A DNA stretch of 64,000 nt from JAGXRK01 sp963714415 (GTDB lineage Bacteria > Bacteroidota > Ignavibacteria > Ignavibacteriales > Ignavibacteriaceae), in contig CAVQOL010000001.1 of NCBI GenBank assembly GCA_963714415.1, positions 434,001 through 498,000 on the forward strand, in the 5' to 3' direction. The notes beneath the pieces were generated by a model. The model had not been told where the DNA came from and did not search any database. It saw only the letters and a list, made by a program, of their open reading frames with translations. A program made the translations under genes and the position numbers. This document shows positions 55,830 to 64,000 of this stretch, one piece after another (the first letter of the stretch is position 1; every line of letters starts with the position of its first letter).

Positions 55830-56138
55830 ATAACTATTACTTATACTGCACCAGATAATTAGTTAACGTACGTAGATGTATGCCGCACAAGCGGGATAAA
55901 CTCAGCCGCTGCATATCTATAATCTATAAACATATAAGTGTAAGATAATAAAACAATTTTAATAGAATTCCAGCACCTAACATCAAAGTCAGTCCCCCAC
56001 CAGAGAAAGAAGGATAATTGAGGGTAATATCAGTAGGAACGTCTAAGAATAATCTTAAAGACAGTTAAAAATAAGTTTGTTCGAGGATAAGGTCAATTAA
56101 CAGTTAGCAAATATAAATAGATTTGCTTTTGTTTTGAG
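55830..56138. repeat. Composite duplicated repeat, copy 2
   Basis: Contains the same 20-mer (55830-55849) and the same ~170-base block (55970-56138) as 32084-32347, in the same order and strand, with a different spacer (120 instead of 74 bases). It lies about 170 bases upstream of the L,D-transpeptidase gene. Confidence 0.8.
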
Positions 56139-56310
56139 TTAGTGTGTTCTCGTCCAGCCGTAAACACAAAGTATGCAGTGTTCGAAAGATTTTGCATGCC
56201 GTTTTTTGATACAGGCAATCACAATTGTCAATTATAGCTGAGAAACGTAATATTTCATATATTTGCGGGCAATTATTAAATTCAATAAACAATTCACACG
56301 GAAAATTATT

Positions 56311-58136
56311 TTGAAGAAGTTCGCAGCGTTGCTTATAATAGTCCTGATTTCTCTTATTTCAGCCTGTAATCAAAAACCGCCCGAAGTTGAGAAAAGCTTA
56401 GATGAAAAACTAAATTTTAATTACGCTAAATATCAGGAAACTCTTAAAAACATTTTTACTAAAAAAGATTATTCTATCCTTTTAAAAGATTCATCTGTTC
56501 AGTACTTCGATACTCTTAAAGTCTTTTTATGCTGACAGAAATTATCAACCGGTTTTTATAGGCAGTTTTCAACAAAAGGATTTTATTTATTCACTCCTTA
56601 ATATTCTTTGACAGAGCGGAGGAACACGGATTAAATCCGGAACAATATCACACCAAACTAATTGCTGAACAGTTTCTTGCTGCAACTGCAGATAGCATGA
56701 TTAATCCAAACAGATTTATACAACTAGCAAACACTGAAATTCTTGTTTCCGATGCGATATTAAAATATTCAAATCATCTGCGATACGGCGTTGTCAATCC
56801 GAAAGAAATATTTAATAGCAGCTACAATCTTCCTGTTATTGATTCTACAAAGAAAAATTTACTTGAGCCATTAAGTCAAAGCGATATTATTCAATACTTG
56901 ATTAATGTTAAGCCAAAAGGAGAAAAATACTTAAAACTATATAATGCCTTAAAACAATTTGAAAAACTAAAACTTCAGGAGTGGGAAATTATTCCGCCGC
57001 TGGAAACGAAAATTGAACCCGGAGATAGAGATTCATCTATAATTAAAATTTATGATAAGTTAATAACTCTTGGATTTATTGATACTGCCAAAATTTCAAT
57101 AAAAGACTCTACTCTTTATGACTCTGTTCTTGTTGCTCCGCTAAAACAATTTCAACGTTTAAATGGATTAAATGATGATGGCATAATAGGCAAAGCAACT
57201 ATTGATAAATTGAATACAACTCCGCAGGAATACATTGAAAAGATTAAAATATCATTAGAAAGATTTAGGTGGATAGATTATTCAGACATTCCGAAATACA
57301 TTCTTGTCAACATTCCTGATTTTAAATTATATGCGATTGAAGACAAAAAACAGTTGTTTGATATTAAGGTCTGTACAGGATTAAAACGCCCATCAAATTA
57401 TGACAACCAACTGAAATACTACAAAAAGACAAAGAAGTTAGAACACAAACCAGATGATTGGGAAACGCCTGTTTTATATGCGGGAATATCGTATATGGTT
57501 CTTAACCCAACATGGAATGTGCCTGCAAGCATTATCCGCGAAGAAATTCTTAGGGAAGTTAAGAAGGACTCGAATTATCTCCACATCAAAAACTTTAAGG
57601 TGTACATGGATGATGTTGAAATAAATTTAAGCGAAGTCGATATAACTAAATTTTCTGCCGATACAATTCCATATCGTGTTGTACAGGATCCTGGTCTGGG
57701 AAATGCTTTGGGTAAAATTAAGTTTATGTTTAATAATCCGTTTGGTGTTTATTTACACGACACTCCATCGCGGGCTCCTTTTAGTCTATCAAACAGAGCC
57801 GTTAGTCATGGTTGTGTCCGTGTTGAAAAACCCTTACAACTGGCAGCATATATTCTTCGGAATCATCCTAAGTGGAATATTGATTATTTGAAAATTGAAA
57901 TTGGTCAACGAGTAGGAGATAAGTCGAAAGTTTCAGAGTACTATCGAAAACGTGAGTCGCTAAGAAAATATGCAAGCCTGGGAGAAACAACCGATGTAAA
58001 TCTCACAAAAAAAATTCCGCTTATTATTGATTATTATACTGCCTGGGTTGATGAAAACGGTGATGTAAATTTCAGAGACGATGTTTACAAAAAAGATGAA
58101 ATCCTGAAGGAATACTTGTTTCCTGAACAAAAATAA
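56311..58136 (+). CDS. L,D-transpeptidase (YcbB-like), lipoprotein (two frameshifts)
   Basis: TTG 56311 gives a lipoprotein signal, LKKFAALLIIVLISLISAC; a TTG at 56263 would add 16 residues. The frame shifts near 56525 and 56610; removing one base at each joins VFYADRNYQPVFIGSFQQ and FDRAEEHGLNPEQYHT to the long frame from 56697. About 607 residues. Order: scaffold domain, peptidoglycan-binding domain (LKQFQRLNGLNDDGIIGKAT, ~residue 285), then the YkuD catalytic domain ending PFSLSNRAVSHGCVRVE with the catalytic Cys. It forms 3-3 cross-links in peptidoglycan. A bidirectional terminator follows. Confidence 0.88.
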
Positions 58137-58160
58137 TTGAAGGATCTGCTCATCAAATAA

Positions 58161-58191
58161 AAAAGCCGTCACTTATTCAGAGACGGCTTTT
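58161..58191. terminator. Bidirectional rho-independent terminator
   Basis: AAAAGCCGTC (58161-58170) and GACGGCTTTT (58182-58191) form a strong stem with an 11-base loop and U-runs on both strands, between two convergent genes. Confidence 0.9.
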
Positions 58192-58214
58192 GTTGTTAAG
58201 AATCAAAACTGTTT

Positions 58215-58574
58215 TTACTCAGTATGCGCAAGCCAGAAACCGCTAATGCTGTATACTTTTGAATCAGCCCATGTACGGATTTTTAATGTAAATCCATCTC
58301 TGGAAATTGACATTGCTTCAACTTTGTATCTGGTATTGAAACCCTTGTCGGCATCCATCTGTGTAACAGAAAGAAAAACGTTTGGTTTTGTATCAAATGG
58401 TTTGTCGAAATCAATATCAACCGTCATTGTCCTTTCACCGTTGTTTTTATCTAAAGTAAAACCCGGTGTTGCCGGAGTGACCGCCCAGCTTCCGCTCTGA
58501 ACACTTTGAGCAGATACAAGTGCAGCGCATCCTAAAAAGAGAATTGCAAATATTAGAACAGATAATTTTTTCAT
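58215..58574 (-). CDS. Secreted H-type lectin-domain protein
   Basis: 119 residues. Signal peptide MKKLSVLIFAILFLGCAALVSAQ. The mature ~96 residues match the H-type lectin fold: VDIDFDKPFDTKPNVFLSVTQMDA, then FTLKIRTWADSKVYSISGFWLAH. This domain binds GalNAc-like sugars in invertebrate agglutinins and discoidin II. In bacteria it is sporadic and its ligand unknown. Single gene with its own promoter region (58575-58699); convergent with the L,D-transpeptidase gene. Confidence 0.75.
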   Translation of the reverse strand: MKKLSVLIFAILFLGCAALVSAQSVQSGSWAVTPATPGFTLDKNNGERTMTVDIDFDKPFDTKPNVFLSVTQMDADKGFNTRYKVEAMSISRDGFTLKIRTWADSKVYSISGFWLAHTE

Positions 58575-58699
58575 TTTAGTTCCTTCATGTTGGTTAATGG
58601 ATATATGTTCAAAATTATAATGTTTGTGTCATATAAACAAGGTTCTCTGAAAATTGAATAACGGTTTTTTAATAAAATACCGTGTTTACTTCAAAATAA

Positions 58700-59186
58700 T
58701 CAATGGTGGTGCCCGCCTTGTCCGTGAATGTGACCATGAGCGATTTCTTCAGCGGTTGCATCTCTTACATCTAAAAGCTCTACATCAAACTCTAAATTTT
58801 TTCCTGCAAGAGGATGATTAAAATCAATCGTAATATTGTCCTCTTTTATTTCAGAAATTATGAATGGCATTTGATGACCATCCGGTGAGTTCGTTACAAA
58901 TTGCATTCCCGGCTGTAGTTCAGCATCCTTGGGAAAGTTAGTTCGTTCAACTTTCTGAACAGCCTCATTCCTTATATTCTCCATAAGCATCGGCAGCATC
59001 AATCTTAACAATCTTTTTCGATCCCAGCAGCATACCGTTTAAAGCATCCTCAAGTTTTGGAAGTATTTGACTATTACCGCTTAAAAATGAAAATGGTGAG
59101 GATCCTTTGGTCGTATCCAGAATATTTCCTTCATCATCTTTCAAAGTATAATTGAAAGTAATTGCTTTGTTTTGTGCTAAAGGCAT
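58700..59186 (-). CDS. slyD: FKBP-type peptidyl-prolyl isomerase, SlyD-like (one frameshift)
   Basis: Start ATG 59186 (MPLAQNKAITFNYTLKDDEG). FKBP core with SPFSFLSGNSQILPKLEDAL and AADAYGEYKE, then one inserted base near 58973. The rest carries the insert-in-flap domain (AELQPGMQFVTNSPDG) and DFNHPLAGKNLEFDVELL. The C-terminal HGHIHGQGGHHH is the His-rich metal-binding tail of SlyD. Corrected length about 161. It is a proline isomerase/chaperone with nickel affinity. Confidence 0.9.
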
Positions 59187-59233
59187 TTGCTTTCCTTTTT
59201 TTTAATAGAATTATTATATATAAATATAACTTA

Positions 59234-60713
59234 TTATTGAACTAATTTCTCTCTTACATATTCACCGTTTGCAATTTTTTGTAATGATAAAAAGGCTAGG
59301 TTAACTATGCTTTTATATAAATCTTTATTTAGCGTTTCTGGCAAATCTGTTGGCAGATGTAAATGTTCATAGCTATAGTGTGAAACAATATACGCTATTG
59401 GAATTCCTTTGTTATGAAAAGGAGTTGCATCCGCTCCGCCACCCGCCCAGGTTCTTTCCAGCATCAAGTTATCATTTAATAAATCTGTTTCCCTGAAAAT
59501 ATTCCAGAGATTCGGTGCACTTTTACCGTTTCCGATCTGAATACTATCGCCGGACCCAATGCAATCCATATTAATCATTGCAACAATATTGTTAAGATCA
59601 ACAGGGGGATTATCTACAAAATATTCTGCGCCAAATAATCCCTGCTCTTCACTTGTGAATAAAGTAAAAATGATTGAACGTTTCGGTTTCATTCCGCTTT
59701 TAATAAAAGCTTCAGCAATTTGCATAACTCCAGCAGAACCCGAAGCATTATCGTTTGCACCTGGAAAATAAACTTCATCAGCCTGAGAGCCAACGTGATC
59801 TAAGTGTGCCCCAATGATTATATATTCATTCTTTAGCTCTTCGTCGCTTCCTTCTAAAAGTGCAGAAATATTTTGAGTTTCTTTTTCTTTATAATAATCA
59901 GTTTGTACTTTTATTAGCGCTGATGTAGAAAGTTCAAACGAAAATGGTTTTTGTTTTTCATCAATTTTTTGTTGAAGATCTTTAATGTCATAACCAGAGC
60001 CCGATAAAAAATCATTTGCTGCATCAAGACTCATATGAAGCTGCGGAAAGTTTGCGTTCTGTTCGCCATCTCCGTGCATAACACTTGCAATAACTGGTTG
60101 AGGAGGAGTGTCTAGTGGTTTTGAAACCATTATCAATCCTATCGCTCCGTGATCTGCAGCAGTTTCGGCTTTTTCTCTGGGATAAGAGTTTCCCCAGTTA
60201 ATGTCTTCTAATTTCCATGTTGGGTTTTGTTTAAATACTATAACAACCTTACCGTTCACATTTACATTTTTATAATCATCATACACATCATTAGAAATGC
60301 CATAACCGCAAAAAACTACCGGGGCAGTAAAATCTCCGGATCCTGTAAATCCTCTGAAAATATAGTCATCTCCGAGTTTGTATTCTTTCACGATGTTATC
60401 GTTTTTTACCAAACAAAATCTTGCCGGAGATTTTATTTCATTATACTCAACGAAAAGTTTTTGATAATAATCAGTGCCGAAGGCGGGCTTCAAGCCCAGT
60501 TTAATAAAATGATTTTTCACATATTCAGATGCTTTGTTATATCCTTCACTTCCCGACAATCTTCCCGCAAATTCGGGAGATGACAGCACTTCAACTTTTT
60601 CCATCAATGATTCTTTTGTAATTAAATCTGCTTGCTGATTTAAAATCGTTCTCCATTATTTGGGCAAAAAGAGATGACGGACGAGAAATATTAAGTAAGA
60701 AAATTGTTTTCAT
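59234..60713 (-). CDS. M28-family metallopeptidase with PA insert (one frameshift)
   Basis: Start ATG 60713: MKTIFLLNISRPSSLFAQI as a signal-like N-terminus. After removing one a near 60655 the frame joins WRTILNQQADLITKESLMEK and the long frame to 59234 (about 492 residues). The PA-like domain includes PVVFCGYGI and AETAADHGAIGLIMVSKPLD. Zinc ligands and catalytic residues are in IIGAHLDHVGS, PGANDNASGSAG, LFTSEEQGLFG and the late VSHYSYEHLH. It is probably a secreted aminopeptidase. A shorter start at 60607 lacks any export signal. Confidence 0.87.
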
Positions 60714-60828
60714 TTAGTTTCTGATTTTTATTATGAGTTTAACAAAGATATTAAATGATGAGCAAAAAAGAACTGTTTTATTATTTTAAAACAGAAATGA
60801 TTTTTAAAATAGCAATCATAAATTTAAA

Positions 60829-60858
60829 ACAAAGAGCCGGGTCCTGGCCCGGCTCTTT
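60829..60858. terminator. Rho-independent terminator downstream of ferredoxin
   Basis: AAAGAGCCGGG (60831-60841) and CCCGGCTCTTT (60848-60858) form an 11-bp perfect stem with a 6-base loop, between the ferredoxin and M28 genes (both minus strand). It ends the ferredoxin transcript. Confidence 0.88.
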
Positions 60859-60880
60859 ATTGTTTCATCGTTAGCCAAAA

Positions 60881-61180
60881 TTATCTTCCGACTTTATCCA
60901 GATTTTCTTTTTTTGCAGTTAGTTGTTCTTTTGTTTCTACCCTGTCAGGATCCATTATTATTGCATCTGTTGGACAGACAGGAACACATTGCGGTTCATC
61001 ATAAAAACCAAAACACTCTGTGCATTTGTCATAAGCTATATATGTATGTTCATCATTTAGTGCCGGAAATTCTTTGCTGCCAAGTATCCATGGATCACCT
61101 GGATTATATATTGCATTGTTGGGACATTCAATTTCGCATGCATTACAGGAATTGCAGTCGTCAGTAATAAGTAGGGCCAT
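60881..61180 (-). CDS. 2[4Fe-4S] ferredoxin (YfhL/bacterial Alvin type)
   Basis: 99 residues. First cluster CNSCNACEIECP (~residue 9). The second has a long insert, CTECFGFYDEPQCVPVCP (~residue 53), typical of Allochromatium/YfhL-type ferredoxins with very low potential. The C-terminal helix is RVETKEQLTAKKENLDK. It would serve as soluble electron carrier for 2-oxoacid oxidoreductases such as KorABCD in this window. Single gene with its own terminator. Confidence 0.93.
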   Translation of the reverse strand: MALLITDDCNSCNACEIECPNNAIYNPGDPWILGSKEFPALNDEHTYIAYDKCTECFGFYDEPQCVPVCPTDAIIMDPDRVETKEQLTAKKENLDKVGR

Positions 61181-61280
61181 AATTTTTCTCCCCTGAATAG
61201 GAATATCAATAATTAGTTAATTAACAATGCAAATTTAAAAAAATCTGCGCAATTATTAATCTTTTTCAATTAAAAATTTT

Positions 61281-62630
61281 CTACTGTGTTTTGTTCTTGA
61301 AATAATCTTTCGTTTCCGCTGCAACAATTCCACTTAAACCCAAAAGACCTATAAGATTTGGCAATGCCATCAATCCGTTCATTATATCTGCGAAAGCCCA
61401 AACCATATCTAGCTTAGCTACTGCGCCTACAAAAACAGCGACAACAAAAAGCATTCTATATGGGGCGACTGATTTTATTCCAAGCAGATATTCAATAGAT
61501 TTTTCACCATAGTAACACCAACCAAGAATAGTTGAATAGGCAAAAAATATTATTCCTAAAGAAACCACTATTCCACCCCAATTGCCCGGCAGGGCTGTTT
61601 CAAATGCCATTGAAGTGAGCGGAACACCTGTCTGACCAGTGTCCAACACCCCGCTTACAAGAATTGCAAATCCGGTGAAAGAGCAAACGACAATAGTGTC
61701 AATAAAAGTTTGTGTCATTGAAACCAAAGCCTGGGTAACGGGATGTTTTGTCTTGGCGGCAGCTGCTGCAATAGGGGCACTACCTAAACCGGATTCATTC
61801 GAAAATACACCACGTGCAACTCCCATTCTAATTGTTAACATTACCGTGGCACCGGCAAAACCTCCGCTTGCTGCAGTTGGAGTGAATGCTTCGACAAAGA
61901 CAAGAGAAATAACATTAGGCACTGCTTCTATATTAATCAGAACGACAAACAGTGCTGCAATCATATAAAATACAACCATCAAGGGAACCAGTACTTGAGT
62001 TACTTTTCCAATACTTTTTATTCCGCCAAGAATAACGAGTCCCGTTAAAACCGCAAGACCTATTCCCGTATATTCAACCGGGATATTAAATGAATGATTA
62101 ACTGCATCGGCAACTGAGTTTGATTGAACCATATTTCCGATTCCAAATGCAGCAATTGAAGCAAATACGGCAAACAATGCACCTAACCATTTCAAGTTTA
62201 ATCCTCGAGAAATATAGTACATTGGTCCGCCACTCATCTGTCCTTTTTCATCAACCACTCTATATCTTACAGCAAGAACGGCTTCTGCGTATTTTGTTGC
62301 CATACCAAACAAGCCGGTTATCCACATCCAGAACAGCGCACCCGGACCGCCAATAGCAATAGCAGTTGCAACACCGGCAATATTACCTGTTCCAACAGTA
62401 GCAGCAAGTGCGGTCATTAATGCTTGAAAATGTGAGATATCTCCCGGTGTGTCGTCATCATCCTTTCTTTTAACTAACGCAAGCCAGAGAGAATGAAAAA
62501 GTTTGCGGAATTGCAATCCACGCAAAAGTAAGGTTAGATAAATTCCTGTTCCTACTAACAGAATTAATAACGGCGGTCCCCAGATAAAATCACTAATATT
62601 AGAAAGGATTGTCTGAATTTCGGTTTGCAT
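61281..62630 (-). CDS. AGCS-family sodium:alanine/glycine symporter
   Basis: 449 residues, about eleven membrane helices. GPGALFWMWITGLFGMATKYAE contains the AGCS signature PGA.FWMW, with GGPMYYISRGL and RGVFSNESGLGSAPIAAAAA following. It imports alanine or glycine with sodium. Length and motifs are complete; start ATG 62630. Single gene. Confidence 0.94.
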   Translation of the reverse strand: MQTEIQTILSNISDFIWGPPLLILLVGTGIYLTLLLRGLQFRKLFHSLWLALVKRKDDDDTPGDISHFQALMTALAATVGTGNIAGVATAIAIGGPGALFWMWITGLFGMATKYAEAVLAVRYRVVDEKGQMSGGPMYYISRGLNLKWLGALFAVFASIAAFGIGNMVQSNSVADAVNHSFNIPVEYTGIGLAVLTGLVILGGIKSIGKVTQVLVPLMVVFYMIAALFVVLINIEAVPNVISLVFVEAFTPTAASGGFAGATVMLTIRMGVARGVFSNESGLGSAPIAAAAAKTKHPVTQALVSMTQTFIDTIVVCSFTGFAILVSGVLDTGQTGVPLTSMAFETALPGNWGGIVVSLGIIFFAYSTILGWCYYGEKSIEYLLGIKSVAPYRMLFVVAVFVGAVAKLDMVWAFADIMNGLMALPNLIGLLGLSGIVAAETKDYFKNKTQ

Positions 62631-62709
62631 AACAAGCTTCCGTTAATTTTGATGAGATAGATTGAAGGACAGAACAATCTAATAAGTAAACCAGGGTTAG
62701 TGCCAATGT

Positions 62710-63081
62710 TTACAGTTCGCCAAATCCAATTCCGTTTATTGTTTTTATGCTTACTATATTTCTGAACCTGGGGAGAAAGGGAAGGTATATTCCCACAACT
62801 TTAACCTTATACTCGGCACCCGGTCTGAAAAGCGGATAGAGTTCGTTGGCGTTTGATTTACCATGGTAATAGTTATTAGAATTAGTGAAAACTTCATCGG
62901 CGGTGAAGATAAAATATTTGCCCGGTTCATTGCCAAATTTTTCTTTGTTAATAACCGTTATTGTTATTTCATCCTCGGTGATATATGGCTCAAAGAAAAG
63001 GAAACCAAAAAGAATAACAAAAAATATTATTGCTACTCCGGCCAGAACTGAAAGTTTCACAAATTTGCTGCTGAGCATCAT
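62710..63081 (-). CDS. Small membrane-anchored protein (DUF1523-like)
   Basis: 123 residues. One membrane helix near the N-terminus (LSVLAGVAIIFFVILFGFLFF), then an extracytoplasmic domain with ITVINKEKFGNEPGKYFIF, then YHGKSNANELYPLFRPGAEYKVKVVGIYLP (in parts). The pattern resembles DUF1523; function unknown. Start at ATG 63081 (a second Met directly follows). Single gene between the symporter and the polysaccharide locus. Confidence 0.65.
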   Translation of the reverse strand: MMLSSKFVKLSVLAGVAIIFFVILFGFLFFEPYITEDEITITVINKEKFGNEPGKYFIFTADEVFTNSNNYYHGKSNANELYPLFRPGAEYKVKVVGIYLPFLPRFRNIVSIKTINGIGFGEL

Positions 63082-63223
63082 GGTATTAAGCCTCCGAAAG
63101 CATTTTACTTTGCAAATATTTAAAGATGATGGTGAAAGGTTGTTAAATTATTTTTTAAAATCAATATTCTTTTAATAATGATTTCTTGTGATTTTCATAT
63201 TAATCAGCCAATAAACGAAAAAA

Positions 63224-63535
63224 ATTAGCTTATCGAAAAGATTTTTTACCCACACCTTTTCTGCTTGTATTGTTTTTATACTCTTTGTTTCCTGTGTGGA
63301 AAGAAAATTGCCGGATGGAAAAAAGATCAAATTTGATTCTGTTAGAACCTTTAAATTGCGGTTGCCCGAACCATCTGAAATCAATTTAACTTTTTATAGT
63401 AATTTAAAAGAGAACTTCTCTACTATATCTGTGAATAAAATCAAATGGCAAAGAGATTTTTCCAAAGGAATCCTAATGGCACTTTCAAACATCAACAGAT
63501 TAAATACGCTGATGAGATTGGTTTTTTGTCTTTAA
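63224..63535 (+). CDS. Possible small lipoprotein, start uncertain
   Basis: The frame open from 63215 to the stop at 63535 has a lipoprotein-like leader, KRFFTHTFSACIVFILFVSC, then VERKLPDGKKIKFDSVRTFK and LPEPSEINLTFYSNL. No ATG, GTG or TTG precedes the leader; a GTG at 63296 lies after it. A lost start or an inserted base upstream is possible. Convergent with the sugar transferase gene. Weak. Confidence 0.35.
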   Translation: MSLSKRFFTHTFSACIVFILFVSCVERKLPDGKKIKFDSVRTFKLRLPEPSEINLTFYSNLKENFSTISVNKIKWQRDFSKGILMALSNINRLNTLMRLVFCL

Positions 63536-63611
63536 TTATTATTGATTTTTTGGGGTTTGTGAATTTATTTTTTAGAATTTTAATAAACACAACCGTAGCA
63601 TTGGTTTGTCG

Positions 63612-64000
63612 CTACACTCCCTTCGATTCGCCTCTTATCATTTGCCAAACAGTCATTAATATGATTTGAATGTCAAGTTTAAATGACCAGTTTTCGATGT
63701 ACCAGAGATCATACTCTAACCTCTTTAGTAATCTTTTTCTGTTAACTTCTTCGTCTTCAACATCTCCTCTTAAACCGTGTATCTGTGCCCAGCCAGTAAT
63801 TCCGGGCCGGACATTATATCTTAACTTTATTTCTTCAAATATTTTTTCGTACTGTTGATCGAACATCAGAGCATGCGGACGAGGACCTACAACAGACATA
63901 TCTCCCAAAAGAACATTAATGAATTGCGGAATTTCATCAAGGTTGGTTTTTCTTAAAAACTTTCCTGTCCCGGTTATCCTAGAGTCGTTTGTAACAACCG
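63612..64000 (-). CDS. Bacterial sugar transferase (undecaprenyl-phosphate glycosylphosphotransferase), partial
   Basis: The C-terminal 128 residues of a WcaJ/PssY-type enzyme; the start is beyond the window. RITGTGKFLRKTNLDEIPQF and VLLGDMSVVGPRPHALMFDQ are the catalytic hallmarks (DE.PQ..NVL.G.MS.VGPRP), then VRPGITGWAQIHGLRGD and DLWYIENWSFKLDIQIILMT at the end. It starts exopolysaccharide repeat-unit synthesis by moving a sugar phosphate to undecaprenyl phosphate in the inner membrane. It marks a polysaccharide locus continuing to the right. Confidence 0.93.
   Translation of the reverse strand, partial: VVTNDSRITGTGKFLRKTNLDEIPQFINVLLGDMSVVGPRPHALMFDQQYEKIFEEIKLRYNVRPGITGWAQIHGLRGDVEDEEVNRKRLLKRLEYDLWYIENWSFKLDIQIILMTVWQMIRGESKGV

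Overview
The window is AT-rich bacterial chromosome. It most likely comes from the Ignavibacteria/Chlorobi side of the Bacteroidota. The evidence is a type IX secretion C-terminal sorting domain of the YPNPFNPST type (gene at 17002-18739), S41 proteases with TPR tails, HdrABC plus 2-oxoacid:ferredoxin oxidoreductase genes, and selenocysteine decoding. No 16S rRNA or other phylogenetic marker is present, so the placement is inference.

Layout. 1-7.4 kb: a partial TolC-like efflux gene, a divergent MarR regulator, two convergent SLC13/RCK_C transporters (one with four RCK_C domains), a DUF2203 protein, a lipoprotein and tRNA-Lys. 7.7-25.6 kb: a photoprotection island. It holds an SDR/DUF2867 protein, FolE, CIA30, glutathione peroxidase, a class II photolyase, an SRPBCC protein, a CarH/LitR-like B12 photoreceptor repressor with a consensus promoter and repeated operator motifs, fasciclin, an ECF sigma factor, a T9SS DUF4397 protein, and carotenoid genes (CrtI, CrtB, a two-domain lycopene cyclase, a CruH-like Rieske-methyltransferase fusion, and CrtU/CruE). 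This set predicts light-induced aromatic carotenoids in a lineage with no photosynthesis gene in view. 25.8-32.4 kb and 53.8-56.2 kb: accessory DNA of single genes, nearly all on the minus strand, separated by integron attC-like palindromes and a duplicated ~170 bp repeat.

33.5-46.1 kb (plus strand): one tight cluster, korDABC - hdrA - mvhD - hdrCB-like - hdrA/mvhD fusion - hdrC - hdrB - NmrA. Both hdrA genes read through an in-frame UGA at the same conserved site (normally Cys). Each UGA is followed, after 20 nt, by the same SECIS-like hairpin with a GGUC loop. 46.1-52.2 kb (minus strand, convergent): the matching selenocysteine operon, zinc-ribbon ORF - tRNA-Sec(UCA) - selA - selB - cysteine desulfurase/SelD fusion. 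This is the most interesting part of the window: an apparent hydrogenase-free, Kor-linked, electron-bifurcating Hdr system encoded beside its own Sec machinery.

56.3-64 kb: an L,D-transpeptidase, an H-type lectin, SlyD, an M28 peptidase, a ferredoxin, an AGCS symporter, and the edge of an exopolysaccharide locus.

Caution: many genes are broken by single-base insertions. I traced more than 35 and no clear deletion; about three quarters lie between 16.4 and 22.7 kb. Insertion-only damage across otherwise conserved proteins looks like a sequence-accuracy artefact rather than gene decay. Affected genes are annotated as one CDS spanning the shifts.
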